A stretch of DNA of 64,000 nucleotides from Bolinopsis microptera (lineage: Eukaryota; Ctenophora; Tentaculata; Lobata; Bolinopsidae). The notes beneath the pieces are model-generated. The model was not told where the DNA came from. It was given only the letters and a program-made list of their open reading frames with translations, and did no database searches. Positions 28,624-40,879 of this stretch are shown here, piece by piece (within the stretch, counting starts at the first letter, position 1; each line of letters opens with the position of its first letter). A program made the position numbers and the translations under genes. Location: assembly GCF_026151205.1 (NCBI RefSeq), contig NC_087083.1, positions 5,744,460 through 5,808,459 of the forward strand, written 5' to 3'.

Positions 28624-31600
28624 CTGATGATGTCCTCAGGGAACAACTCCAGGCTGCCGAAGAGAATTTTGTCAAAACAGTAGATGACATACACGTTGAA
28701 ATTGTGGACTTTGTATTGCATGCAGCCACGGATATCAACAGTGAGAAAGTAGCAGCCATAGACAAGCTTTGCATGGAATTTGAAGAATCATCTGCCAAAT
28801 TACAAGACAAAACACCAGCTAATTTTGGAGTAGACAAAGCAACAGAAAATGAAACAAAAGCTCTGGAAGACGCAACTTCTGAGGCTAAAGTCGAGACACT
28901 AAAATTGTTGAAACTGAAATTCCAGTTGATCAGGTTAAAGCACCTAATGTTGATATCGAAACACCAGATGGTAAAATCGAAACAACCAAACAAATCACTC
29001 CGTGAGGATATCTACGATTGTGTTGACCAACCTCCAAAATTGAAAAGCCAGCTGACAGATATGAAGTCTAAAGTAGAGACGCTCAAAGCTGAAGTCAAAG
29101 AAATGATGTTGGATATCGGAGAACCAGAAATACAAGTTGAAAAACCAGAAATGGAAGATGAAGAGTTTTTAGAACAGGCGAAGAAGTTTTTTGAAAAAGC
29201 TAACAAGCAGCTGATGTTAGCTGAACCAAATGTTGAAATTGCAGTTCCAGCTGTCGAAGAGTTTTTAAAACAGGCAAGAAATTTTTTTGAAGAGGCATAT
29301 CAAGACCTGATGTTAGTCGAAATGAAAACACCAGCTGTTGAAACAGGAAAACAAGCTTGTGAACAGTTTCTAGAACAGGCAAAGAATTTCTATCAAGACC
29401 AAGAGGCATTTATAAATATGAGGAGACCAGTAGAATTCAAAACACTAACTGTCGAAGTTGAGGCACAAAATGTCCAAAACGAAGCACCAGATATGAAAAT
29501 CGAAGCACCGGTTGTCGAATCAGAAACACCGACCATGGAAATCGAAAGACCAACAGAAGAAGTTGAAACACCAGCTATCGAAATCGAAGCACGAGCTTTA
29601 GAGATAAAGATTCCAATATGTCAGGTTGGATCGCCAGATTATGAAGTTTTAACACCAGATTCCGAAATCGGAGCACCGTTTGTCGAATTCGAAAGATCAG
29701 CTGAAGAAGTTGAAACATCAGCTGTCGAAATCGAAGCACCAGCTTTAGAGATAGAGATTCCAGCTGACCAGGTTGAATCGCCAGATGATGAAGTTTTAAC
29801 ACCAGATTCCGAAATCGGAGCACCGTTTGTCGAATTCGAAAGATCAGCTGAAGAAGTTGAAACATCAGCTGTCGAAATCGAAGCACCAGCTTTAGAGATA
29901 GAGATTCCAGCTGACCAGGTTGAATCGCCAGATGATGAAGTTTTAACATCAGATTCCGAAATCGGAGCACCGTTTGTCGAATTCGAAAGATCAGCTGAAG
30001 AAGTTGAAACACCAGCTGTCGAAATCGAAGCACCAGCTTTAGAGATAGAGATTCCAGCTGACCAGGTTGAATCGCCAGATGATGAAGTTTTAACATCAGA
30101 TTCCGAAATCGGAGCACCGTTTGTCGAATTCGAAAGATCAGCTGAAGAAGTTGAAACACCAGCTGTCGAAATCGAAGCACCAGCTTTAGAGATAGAGATT
30201 CCAGCTGGTCAGGTTGAATCGCCAGATGATGAAGTTTTAACATCAGATTCCGAAATCGGAGCACCGTTTGTCGAATTTGAAAGACAAGCTGAAGAAGTTG
30301 AAACACCAGCTGTCGAAATCGAAGCACCAGCTTTAGAGATAGAAATTCCAGCTGACCAGGTTGAATCGCCAGATGATGAAGTTTTAACATCAGATTCCGA
30401 AATCGGAGCACCGTTTGTCGAATTTGAAAGATCAGCTGAAGAAGTTGAAACATCAGCTGTCGAAATCGAAGCACCAGCTTTAGAGATAGAGATTCCAGCT
30501 GACCAGGTTGAATCGCCAGATGATGAAGTTTTAACACCAGATTCCGAAATCGGAGCACCGTTTGTCGAATTCGAAAGATCAGCTGAAGAAGTTGAAACAT
30601 CAGCTGTCGAAATCGAAGCACCAGCTTTAGAGATAGAGATTCCAGCTGACCAGGTTGAATCGCCAGATGATGAAGTTTTAACATCAGATTCCGAAATCGG
30701 AGCACCGTTTGTCGAATTCGAAAGATCAGCTGAAGAAGTTGAAACACCAGCTGTCGAAATCGAAGCACCAGCTTTAGAGATAGAGATTCCAGCTGACCAG
30801 GTTGAATCGCCAGATGATGAAGTTTTAACACCAGATTCCGAAATCGGAGCACCGTTTGTCGAATTTGAAAGACAAGCTGAAGAAGTTGAAACACCAGCTG
30901 TCGAAATCGAAGCACCAGCTTTAGAGATAGAGATTCCAGCTGGTCAGGTTAAATCGCCAGATGATGAAGTTTTAACACCAGATTCCGAAATCGGAGCACC
31001 GTTTGTCGAATTCGAAAGATCAGCAGAAGAAGTTGAAACATCAGCTGTTGAAGTCGAAGCACCAGCTTTAGAGATAGAGATTCCAGCTGATCAGGTTGCA
31101 AAAGTTGAAAGTGAAACGGCGAAAGCGATTTGGGCAGAGGGTCCGGGATTGATGGGCTGCTTTGTGGGTGATCGAGGCTACTTCCAAGTCTTCAACGAAG
31201 ATGCTGGAAAAGGTACACTGAGTATGCGAGTTAAAAGACCCAATGCCAAATCCGACTCCGGGAAGTGGAAGGGCGCGAAACGGGTGATTTCCTGTGATTA
31301 TAACCCAAAAATAGCTGGAGAATACACTATCCAAATTAAGTGGAAGCACGAACATATCAAGGGCAGTCCATTCATAATACAAGTCAATAAACGTCCAGAA
31401 ATCGAAATCGAAGCACCAGATGTTGCAATTGAAGCCCCGGTTGTCGAATCAGAAAGACCAGCTGAGGAAGTTGAAACACCAGCTGAGGAAGTTGAAACAC
31501 CAGCTGAGGAAGTTAAAACACCGGCTGAAGAAGTTGAAACACCGACTGAGGAAGTTGAAACACCTGATATTGCGATCGAAGCCTCGGTTGTCGAATCAGA

Positions 31601-34600
31601 AAGACCAGCTGAGGAAGTTGAAACACCGACTGAAGAAGTTGAAACACCAGCTGAGGAAGTTGAAACACCTGATATTGCGATCGAAGCCTCGGTTGTCGAA
31701 TCAGAAACACCAGCTGAGGAAGTTGAAACACCGGCTGAGAAAGTTGAAACACCAGCTGAGGAAGTTGAAACACCTGATATTGCGATCGAAGCCTCGGTTG
31801 TCGAATCAGAAAGACCAGCTGATGAAGTTGAAACACCGGCTGAAGAAGTTGAAACACCAGCTGAGCAAGTTGAAACACCTGATATTGCGATCGAAGCCCC
31901 GGTTGTCGAATCAGAAAGACCAGCTGAGGAAGTTGAAACACCGGCTGAAGAAGTTGAAACATCAGTTGTTGGAATTGAAACACCAGCTGCCGAAAACGAA
32001 ATGCAAGAAGCGATATGGGCAAAAGGTCCAGGCTTGATAAACTGTTTTGTGGGAGATAAGGGTGACTTCAAAGTTTTCACGCAAAATGCAGGACACGGTA
32101 TTCTAAGTGTGGAAGTGAAGGGACCCAGGGGTAAATATCAAGTAAGTAAGTGGAAGGGAGCTAAACAAACCGTAACTTATAGATACAACCCAGAGGCGGC
32201 CGGAAAGTACACTATCAACATCAAGTGGGAGGAAGAACATATCAAGGGTAGTCCATTCAGGATAAAAGCCAGAAAAGGTCCAGCAATCAAAACAGAAACA
32301 CCAGTACTTGAAATCGAAGCACCAGCAATTGAATTAGAAAAACCGGCTGTCGAAATCGATGGATCAGTTGTTGAATCAGAAAGAGCAACTATGGAAACTG
32401 AAAAACCAGCTGTGGAAGTTGAAACACCAGCTGCCGAAATCGAAACGTTGGAGGCGATAACGGCAAAGGGTCCGGGCTTGATAGACTGTTTTGTGGGAGA
32501 TAAGGGCGACTTCGAAGTTATCACCAAAGATGCAGGACATGGTACATTAACTGTGCAAGTGAATGGACCCAGAGGTAAATATCAAGTAATAAAGTGGAGA
32601 GGAGCAAAACGGACAGTAACCTATAGATACAACCCAGAAGTAGCTGGAAAGTACACTATTAACATCAAGTGGGAGGAAGAACATATCGTAGGCAGTCCAT
32701 TTAAGGTAAAAGTCAGGAAACGTTTATCAATAAAAACCACCGAAACACAAAACTTGATATGGGCAGAAGGTTCGGGCTTAATGGACTGTTTTGTGGGTGA
32801 TCCAGGTGACTTAAAGATCTTTAACAGACAACCTGGACAAGGTACAATAAGTGTGCGAGTGAAGGGACCCAGAGCCAGACCTCAAGTAATTAAGTGGAAG
32901 GAAGCGAAACAGACCATTACCTGCAAATACAGTCCAAAAGTAGCGGGAAAGTACGACATCAATATCAAGTGGGAAGAAGAACATATCATAGGCAGTCCAT
33001 TCAAGATAAAAGTCAGGAAACGTTCAGCAAACGAAATCGAAACACCAGCTGTTGAAGTTGAAACACCAGCTGTGGAAGTTGAAACACCAGCTGTGGAAGT
33101 TGAAACGCCAGCTGTCGAAATTGAGGCACCAGCTGTGGAAATCGAGGCACCAGCTGTGGAAGTTGAAGCACCCTCTGTAGAAGTTGAAACACCAGCTTTC
33201 GAAATTGAAGCTTCAGCTGTGAAAGTTGAAACACCAGCCATCGAAATCGAAGCACCCTCTGTAGAAGTTGAAACACCAGCTTTTGAAATCGAAGCACCAG
33301 CTTTGGAAGTTGAAACACCAGCTTTTGAAGTTGAAACACCAGCTATCGAACTCGAAGCAGCAGTTGTGGAAGTTGAAATACCAGCTTTTGAAATTGAAAA
33401 ATCAGCTATCGAAATCGAAGGACCAGCTGTTGAGATTGAAACACAAGCTGTAGAAATCGAGGCACCAGCTGTGGAAGTTGAAACACCAGCTATCGAAATC
33501 GAAGCAGCAGCTGAGGAAATTGAAACACCAGCTATCGAAATCGAAGCACTAGCTGTAGAAGTTAAAACACCAGCTATCGAAATCGAGGCACCAGCGGTTC
33601 AGATTGAAACACCAGCCATCGAAATCGAAGCACTAGCTGTAGAAGTTGAAACACCAGCTATCGAAATCGAGGCACCAGCGGTTGAGATTGAAACACCAGC
33701 CCTCGAAATCGAAGCACCTTCTGTAGACGTTGAAACACCAGATGTAGAAATCGAAGCACCAGCTGTAGAAGTTGAAACGCCAGCTATCGAAATCGAGGCA
33801 CTAGCTGTAGAAGTTGAAACGCCAGCTATCGAAATCGAGGCACCAGCTGTTGAGATTGAAACACCAGCCATCGAAATCGAAGCAACAGCTGTTGAGATTG
33901 AAACACCAGCTATCGAAATCGAAACACCTGCTGTGGAAGTTGAAACATCAGCTATCGAAATCGAAGCAGCAGCTGTTGAGATTGAAACACCAGCCATCGA
34001 AATCGAAGCACTATCTGTAGAAGTTGAAACACCAGCTATCGAAATCGAGGCACCAGTGGTTGAGATTGAAACACCAGCCATCGAAATCGAAGCACCTTCT
34101 GTAGACATTGAAACGCTAGATGTAGAAATCGAAGCACCAGCTGTAAAAGTTGAAACGCCAGCTATCGAAATCGAGGCACCAGCTGTAGAAGTTGAAACGC
34201 CAGCTATCGAAATCGAGGCACCAGCTGTTGAGATTGAAACACCAGTCATAGAAATCAAAGCAGCAGCTATGGAAATTGAAACACCAGCTGTAGAAATCGA
34301 AGCACCAGCTGTGGAAGTTGAAACACCAGCTATCGAAATCGGGGCACTAGCTGTTGAGATTGAAACACCAGCTATCGAAATCGAAGCACCAGCTGTAGAA
34401 GTTGAAACGCCAGCTTTCGATATCAAAGCAGCAGCTATCGAACTCGAAGCACCAGCTGCTGAAGTTGAAACACCGGCAATCGAAATAGAGGCACCAGCTG
34501 TTGAAGTTGAAACACCAGCATTCGAAATCGATGCACCAGCTGTTGAGATCGAAGCACCAGCTATCGAAATCGTGGCACCAGCTGTTGAGATTGAAACAAC

Positions 34601-35168
34601 AGTCATCGAAATTGAAGCAGCAGCTATGGAAATTGAAACACCAGCTGTAGAAATCGAAGCACCAGCTGTGGAAGTTGAAACACCAGCTATCGAAATCGGG
34701 GCACTAGCTGTTGAGATTGAAACAACAGCTATAGAAATCGAAGCACCAGCTGCAGAAGTTCAAACACCAGCTTTAGATATCGAAGCAGTAGCTATCGAAC
34801 TCGAAGCACCAGCTGTTGAAGTTGAAACACCAGCTATAGAAATCGATGCACCAGCTGTTGAGATTGAAACACCAGCTATCGAAATCGAAGCACCAGCTGC
34901 TGAAGTTGAAACACCAGCTTTCAAAATTGCAACTCCAGCTGTGGAAGTTGAAACACCAGCTATCGAAATCGAGGCACCAGCTGTAGAAGTTGAAACACCA
35001 GCTTTCGAAATCAAAGCAGCAGCTATTGAACTCGAAGCACCAGTTGTTGAAGTTGAAACACCAGTTGTAGAAATTGAAGCACCCTCTGCAGAAATCGAAG
35101 CTCCAGCTATCGAAATCGAGGCACTAGCTGTAGAAATCAAAATTTTGGCTGACCAGGCTTACGATTAG
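28624..35168 (+). CDS. Gene B large exon: acidic heptad-repeat protein with four filamin-type repeats
   Basis: With exons 1-2 the product is 2244 residues. The exon opens after TTTCAG with ADDVLREQLQAAEENF, a helical start shared with gene A. A Lys/His-rich stretch follows that is repeat DNA read in a shifted frame. EFLEQA-type signatures lie near residues 242 and 274. Ten copies of a 49-residue unit (seven heptads, 147 bp; ADQVESPDDEVLTPDSEIGA ...) fill about residues 385-890. Four filamin-type Ig repeats lie at about 895-985, 1192-1283, 1340-1430 and 1440-1530, separated by AEEVETP and similar acidic linkers. The last 700 residues are almost pure PAVEIEA/PAIEVET heptads. There are no basic MARCKS-like modules, unlike A, C and D. 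Likely a cytoplasmic scaffold; the filamin repeats would bind protein tails. No catalytic motif. Stop TAG at 35166-35168. Confidence 0.9.
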
Positions 35169-36128
35169 TCTTTACAGCTGTTACAGTACATAATTGTGCC
35201 ATTAGAGCATTAGGATTTTAGGACTGAACTTATTGAATAATTTGTATGATACTTGATCTTAATTTAATTGCTTCGCGGGAAACCAGATTTTGTGAATACG
35301 TTATTTACATTAAATGTTTGTGAATAGTGGACCTTGAGGGTGAAAATAACAAGTACAAATATTGATAAACAGACTGGTATTTTTAGTTCGTTTATAATTT
35401 CTTCCGTTTTTCTTGATGCTTAATTATTTTATGCGATTTACACTTTATTACTCCAAAGGTTTTTCGTAATGATTGCAATCTTAGTGAAAGTGAGTGGTGA
35501 AATTAGGTGAAATTTCTCTTAATGTCAGATTATTTACCTTAATTGTTTATCGTCTTCTTATTTTTGAGAAAGTTTATTGTTTATTGCATTTAGATAAAAA
35601 TATTGTATTATTGTTTGAAAAGAAAAAGTAAAACACCTTTTCACGTCACTTCACAACAGCTGAAATTATTTTAACGTGGCCTTCAAAATAGGTCACTATT
35701 GCGTTCTCTCCATCACGCAGGTCTCACAAAAAGTAGTTCTATTAGCTCATTAGCTATTCAGTGAAACGGCAACTCATTCTATCAAGTTTTAAACTAATTT
35801 CACAACTACAATTAAATAGATTTATTGAGGACGTTACAGAAGGAATGTATTTAATGTAATTATGGAGGAGTCCTAACTCTCCTCACGTCCGTAAATGGAG
35901 TTTTCTTTGTATCATATCTGTCGTTAAGGGTCGCTTATATTAGAGTTTATAAACGAAGGGATATTGATTTGGGGGTGTGGCAGGGAGGAAGGAGGGGACT
36001 TTTTTGTTTGTTTATTAAGTAGGCACATACTCTCAAACTTTATCGTAATATTTTGAATATGGTAGAAAAAAGTAGGTACTAGGTAAGGATAGAAAAGTTC
36101 TTTATAAAGAGGTGGTTCATAGTGAAAA
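35169..36128. other. Intergenic: 3' flank of gene B and 3' flank of the lectin gene
   Basis: 35380-35640 resembles the 3' flanks of genes A and C (TTTAGATAAAAATATTGTATTATTGTTTGAAAAG and neighbours). 35940-36120 resembles the intron between the two F5/8 exons (36545-36700), so it is left over from the tandem duplication of that exon. No separate gene is seen. Confidence 0.6.
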
Positions 36129-36529
36129 TCAGCGGTTTTTACCTGGTCGGTAGACACCATACACTTCAACCTCTGCCAGATTGACCTCTCCTACATACCC
36201 CTCTTTTCTTATTTCAATCTTATCACCAACTCCTTCTTTGAAAAATTCGTAGCATGGTTTTTCTTCCACTATTTTTCCAACGCTAATCTTTGGTCCGTCC
36301 TTATTCACAATGAAAACATAAAATCCCACAATTCTTTCTTTACAGCAGTCCAACCTATTGATCAGTCTGATAGCGGATATTCTGGTTGTGAAAGGTAGGA
36401 AGATCGTTATGCTGAATCCATTAGGATGACCTTTTCCCTCTGTAAAAGTATTGTACTTTCCATCGTAGAGGTTGGTGCTTGGATAGCTAGGGTTTTCGGT
36501 TGTCATTTCAATGCTCTTTATTGCGACAT
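36129..36529 (-). CDS. Lectin-like gene, exon 4: second F5/8 type C domain
   Basis: Acceptor TTCACAACAG, then DVAIKSIEMTTENPSYPSTN, phase 1. The domain reads NLYDGKYNTF ... GFSITIFLPF ... ISAIRLINRLDCC ... VGFYVFIVN ... LAEVEVYG, the discoidin/fucolectin (galactose-binding-like) pattern. It is a close duplicate of exon 3. The frame continues through a GTAAAA donor-like site to a stop at 36129-36131. No downstream exon was found, so this is taken as the terminal exon. Confidence 0.75.
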
Positions 36530-36843
36530 CTGTTGTGAAGGGAAATTTATATTAGGGCTTATATTGACAGAAATGGTATTGAGTTGGGGAGGGGCACTTT
36601 TTTGTCTGTTTATTAAGTGGGCATATGCTCTCAAATTTTATCGTAATATTTTGAAAAATGGAAAACTCCGGTAGGGTAAGAAGATAAATATTCGTGAAAC
36701 ATCCACTAGTAGGGTTAGGATGTCACTGTAACATCCACTAGTAGGGTTAGGATGTCACTGTCACGAAATGGATTGTCTGTGGTATAACAGTTGCAAAGTT
36801 CTTTATAAAGAGGTGGTTCATAGTGAAAATCAGCGGGTTTTAC

Positions 36844-37233
36844 CTGGTCGGTAGACACCGTACACTTCAACCTCTGCCAGATTGACCTCTCCTACATACC
36901 CCTCTTTTCTTATCTCAATCTTATCACCATCTCCTTCTTTGAAAAATTCGTAGTATGATTTTTCTTCCACTATTTTTCCAACGCTAATCTTTGGTCCGTC
37001 CTTATTCACAATGAAAACATAAAATCCCACAATTCTTTCTTTACAGCAGTCCAACCTATTGATCAGTCTGATAGCGGATATTCTGGTTGTGAAAGGTAGG
37101 AAGATCGTTATGCTGAATCCATTAGGATGACCTATCCCCTGTGCAAAACTATCGTAGTTTCCATCGTAGAGGTTGGTGACCGGATAGCTAGCGTCTTCGG
37201 TTGTCATTTCAATGCTCTTTATAACAATACGAT
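36844..37233 (-). CDS. Lectin-like gene, exon 3: first F5/8 type C domain
   Basis: 130 codons between acceptor ATTTTCAG and donor CCAG/GTAAAA, phase 1 at both ends. Begins NRIVIKSIEMTTEDASYPVT and contains NLYDGNYDSF, the paired Cys of RLINRLDCCKERIVGF, and the closing LAEVEVYGVYRPG. F5/8 type C/fucolectin domains bind carbohydrate or phospholipid outside the cell. Exon and following intron are duplicated as a roughly 700-bp unit (36098-36790 and 36790 onward). Confidence 0.8.
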
Positions 37234-37762
37234 CTGAAAATTGACAATTATTTATATTGAAATCCAGCTTACACCTGGTAAAACTTTTTAGGTGCCTTCA
37301 GAAGTGTATCTTAATTTGCGCTTAAATTAATTTAAGTTGCACTAATTGAGGAGGTGTTCTAGCAAAATTGTAAAAATGTCGCTCCGGTTTATTTCTCAGA
37401 ATCGTAAGCAAAAGTCGCCCCGATTTATTTCTAAGAATTGTAAGCAAATGTCGCGAAATTGTAACATTTGCGCACGGACCTAACTTTTGCACCATTTTGT
37501 ATTTGAACTGGGGCGACATTCGCTTACAATTCTGAGAAGAAAACATCTACTGCACTAACTATAAAGTAGCTTGCAGTACATCGTGCAAAGGATTTAGCCT
37601 TAGGTTCATCATCTATCGACTATCAATGATGAACTAGCCAGTTTCTATCCATTTTTTCCCGATCATTCATATCCTTATATTATGATTATCGAACAAAATT
37701 GAGAATATTTTCTTTTTTGGAAGTCAAAAAGGTTGGTTGTCAATACGATTAAAATTACTCAC

Positions 37763-37936
37763 TGCTGTAGTCAATGCAGGTGTCACATGAGCAATGTCCT
37801 GCTGTATTCCCGCACCATCCCCCTGGATTACAGCAAGAAGAACCTTCTGGTTGGTCAGGATTGCACTGAGCTGGAGTTCCGTCAGGGAGAGGGTTATCAG
37901 GTCCGCATTTAATGTCATCTCTCCACATCTTTTCTC
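37763..37936 (-). CDS. Lectin-like gene, exon 2: hevein-like Cys-rich module
   Basis: 58 codons between acceptor GATTACAG and donor AGCA/GTGAGT, phase 1. Reads KCGPDNPLPDGTPAQCNPDQ then EGSSCCNPGGWCGNTAGHC and SCDTCIDYS. The CCNPxGWCGNTxxHC core with eight or more Cys is the hevein-like/chitin-binding pattern common in secreted invertebrate proteins. The phase matches exon 1 and exon 3, so the three join without a break. Confidence 0.8.
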
Positions 37937-38152
37937 CTGTAATCAGAGTTTTGAAAAAACAAGAATTTCGCCGCATTTAATCCACGCACGATAAAATATA
38001 CCTATACGGTATACCATTATATTATTGCATTATATTAAATGCACTTTATAGTTTATATGCAATACGTATGTTGAATTATGTTGAACTCCGTGTTACACAG
38101 AGCTATTATAATCTAAAGCAACACACTGAGTGTTACACACTCTTACACTCTA

Positions 38153-38307
38153 AAGACTCATCGATAAAACCCGGGTAAAGACGAAAGGCTGTGATCAGGG
38201 ATCAGGGCACGTTTTGATTAACAGAGATGAGAGGGAGCAGCAGAGTTGCTTTAGTAAAGCCCTGATCACAGCCTTTCGTCTTTACTCGGGTTTTATCGAT
38301 GAGTCTT
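38153..38307. mobile_element. Foldback/MITE with 47-bp inverted arms
   Basis: Arm 38154-38200 (starting AGACTCATCGATAAAACC) is the reverse complement of 38260-38306 with a single mismatch (CCCGGG against CTCGGG). A 59-bp loop separates them. It lies in the intron between exons 1 and 2 of the lectin-like gene. TA lies next to both ends, but exact target duplication is uncertain. Confidence 0.8.
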
Positions 38308-38361
38308 ATGAATGTTGTAGAAGGTGATTAGGTTGAAAGTCTATTGCTCGCTTCTCTTACG

Positions 38362-38600
38362 CAGTGGTGTAACGTTACCTGTTGCCCCCCCCCCCCACCC
38401 GCCGAAAATTCGCCCCCATGTTGGCGCTCCTTCCCCTTTTGGCGCCCCTCCCTAAAATTGAACAAATTAGGTGATTTTAGACGATACGCTTAGCTAGTAA
38501 AATCTCTGAAAAAGTGTGTTTCTAGAACAAAACGCTCAGTTTTGCTAGTACCTCAGTTAAGTTTTTCAAAATTGTCCCACACTAAAATGCAGTAAGAGAC
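38362..38600. mobile_element. Diverged hAT-like MITE copy
   Basis: Begins CAGTGGTGTAACGTTACCTG and continues with a C-run and GTGTTTCTAGAACAAAACGC, TTTTGCTAGTACC and AAAATTGTCCCACA. These are the reverse complement of the element at 57132-57324. Its far end is not clear. Confidence 0.65.
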
Positions 38601-39398
38601 AACGAAGGGGACAATTAAAATACAGTAGGTATATGTACTGATGAACATTTTCCGATTTAATTATCGTGGGACAAAACGTTCCAGTAAACAGAAACATAAA
38701 CAAACAGTAAATTAAACCTACAAATGCTAAACATTACAATTAGAAATCTTTAAAGGTTTTTCTATGTCATCCATTGATCGTAATTAAGGTAACACAGCTG
38801 CACCCAGAAAATTCAGAGATTAGAACTAAGTGTGATAATTATAACCATCTTATAAAATTTCTGATTGTTATCAATCATTAAGAAATTATACCTTAATTAT
38901 TAGGCCTAGATTCTTACCTTGACACATGTCGACATCATTGAGAAGAATAATCACGACCATCATAGCATTGCACGGATGGATGAAGTTGTTGAGAAGCTTT
39001 TTCTTCACTTTGGCACGCGTGCGCGGAGAAAGGCGGCGATCCCTCAATTTTGTAGGTGGAATCATTCGGTTGTTCAATGTTACCTTAGCTGTTCGAGAGC
39101 ATGCAAAACAAAACTGTTGGATAGTTTAGTTAGGATCTATAGCCTATACTCTAAAGCAACAGTTGACATTTTCGATAGGTCATTAAATGCGGAATATGAT
39201 TTAAAAAAAGATAACGCTAAAAGGATTTTAAATGACGAAGTTATCTATATCAAGCAATTTTTTTCTCGTTAGCGAAATTAATTGCATTCTCATGTGATAG
39301 CGTGCTACGAGACAGTAGAAATGATAAAAGAGTCTTGCTGCACTGTTGTTCTATTTTTATTCCATTTCTTTGGAGTTGGACCTAGTTTAGTGTTTTCG
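38601..39398. other. Intergenic/first-exon flank, no further gene
   Basis: Apart from the signal-peptide exon above, open stretches on both strands (a plus-strand frame at 38919-39272, for example) have no recognisable domain and overlap the better-supported minus-strand exon. Nothing else is supported. Confidence 0.45.
38918..38963 (-). CDS. Lectin-like gene, exon 1: probable signal peptide
   Basis: Two adjacent ATG codons, then a short hydrophobic run MMVVIILLNDVDMCQ ending CAAG/GTAAGA, phase 1, joining as Q-G-E-K-M-W to exon 2. A secretion signal fits the extracellular domains that follow. An upstream in-frame ATG at 39077 would add a Lys/Arg-rich extension and is less likely. Confidence 0.55.
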
Positions 39399-39612
39399 GC
39401 GTAATAAGCCTCTAACAGCCGAAAGGATTATGTGATTAAAGGAGGAAGCCGAGAATCTTTATTTGTGCGTCTGTGTGAACAGGAAGGTGTATATCATTGT
39501 TTTTAAAGGATTGCGGCGCAATAAGCCTCTAACAGCCGAAAGGATTATGTGATTAAAGGAGGAAGCCGAGAATCTTTGTTTGTGCGTCTGTGTGAACAGG
39601 AAGGTGTATAAC
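39399..39612. repeat. Tandem duplication, period about 117 bp
   Basis: AATAAGCCTCTAACAGCCGA ... GGAAGGTGTATA occurs at 39403-39492 and again at 39520-39610, nearly identical. A looser duplication of GACGTCCTTA...AAGAGGTC...GTGGTTAGG, at about 39875 and 40518, follows. No coding support. Confidence 0.8.
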
Positions 39613-40879
39613 TGAGTAAATTACTACTAGATGGATGAGACGGCACTCGGCAATTATGGAACTTAATGTAGGACTCAAAGTTATAAAAGGTTACGATTAT
39701 TATGTGCTGCAAGGTATAAGCGATAACCATGTTTACCCACTAAGAGCAACCCAGAAGGCTTGAAGGTGACGTACTGTGAGGGATGGTTCGCAATTTATCA
39801 ACGATTGTAAGTGTCAATTACTATTCATGATTCTACCCATAATTAATGATACAGGCTGCTTATAGTTATAACTGCTTGAAGACGTCCTTAAAGAGGTCTG
39901 GTCAATTTATCAGTGGTTAGGAATAGGGGTAATATACATAATTACAAAATGATAATGGATACTTTGAGTTTATACACAGAATGTTCTGATTTGCCCATTA
40001 CAGGGTCTGTCAGCTATAACAATTCTTTATCAAAGTATCAATTATTATTCATGATGATCCCCTTAATCAATAATGCAGTCTCCAACAGGCTGCTCTTAAC
40101 GGTACACATACGGAAGTTCGACACGTACGGAAGTTCGACAAACCCTAAAGTTCGACTTTTTCGAACTTTGGTGCGCTACTTGGACTATAGTTCGACACGC
40201 ACTGAAGATCGACAAGGCTGTCGAATCTCAGTACGCTACCTGAACAGGTTGTACTAAAGTTCGACGAGAGAACTGCGATTGGGTAGATAAGATGAATATT
40301 CTAATTTAAATCAGCTTTCAACTTATTTCATAACTTTTCATGACAGATTTTCAACAATTATTATGATAATAAAGTTTGATATTATCAAGATGTTAATATA
40401 AACTGTACATAATATAAATAATATTCAAAGTCAACAAGCAACCATGGATCACATTTCAAATAATCCGTCCTTTCGAAGTCATCATGAAACAGGATAATGT
40501 TGTTCAGCCTCCTGGAGACGTCCTTAGATAATAAAGAGGTCAAACAATTTACCGGTGGTTAGGGGTGCTGTTGAGTCGGTAATTTTAACGACATAACGGA
40601 CACTTTAAGTTTTTGCACGGATAACAAACGGGTAACACACGGGTAACCTACAGTAAACAGTAGTCTATAAAAGTATAAAGGCTACTTACTATTTTAAGGA
40701 TTGGATATATTAGGTTGAACATATCAGTGACCATAAATTGATAGTGTGATCCATGGATTTCTGTTAATTGACTCCCTCACTCGAGCGAAAAACCTCATTT
40801 AAAACAACACTTTCCCTTCACACAGACCTCATTAACTTTCTGACAGAGCTTCAAATACTTTGTTTGAGAAACTCAATAG
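39613..40879. other. Intergenic spacer before gene C
   Basis: Contains the second duplication noted above and a cluster of AAGTTCGAC motifs in both orientations at 40110-40265. Open stretches are short and without domains. No gene is supported. Confidence 0.45.

Noticed and set aside
28052..35168. Classical filamin identity for gene B and its paralogues
   Set aside because: No CH actin-binding domains and no run of 20-odd contiguous Ig repeats; only the repeat fold is shared.
38919..39272. Plus-strand 117-codon open frame
   Set aside because: No recognisable domain, overlaps the minus-strand signal-peptide exon that has matching splice phase.
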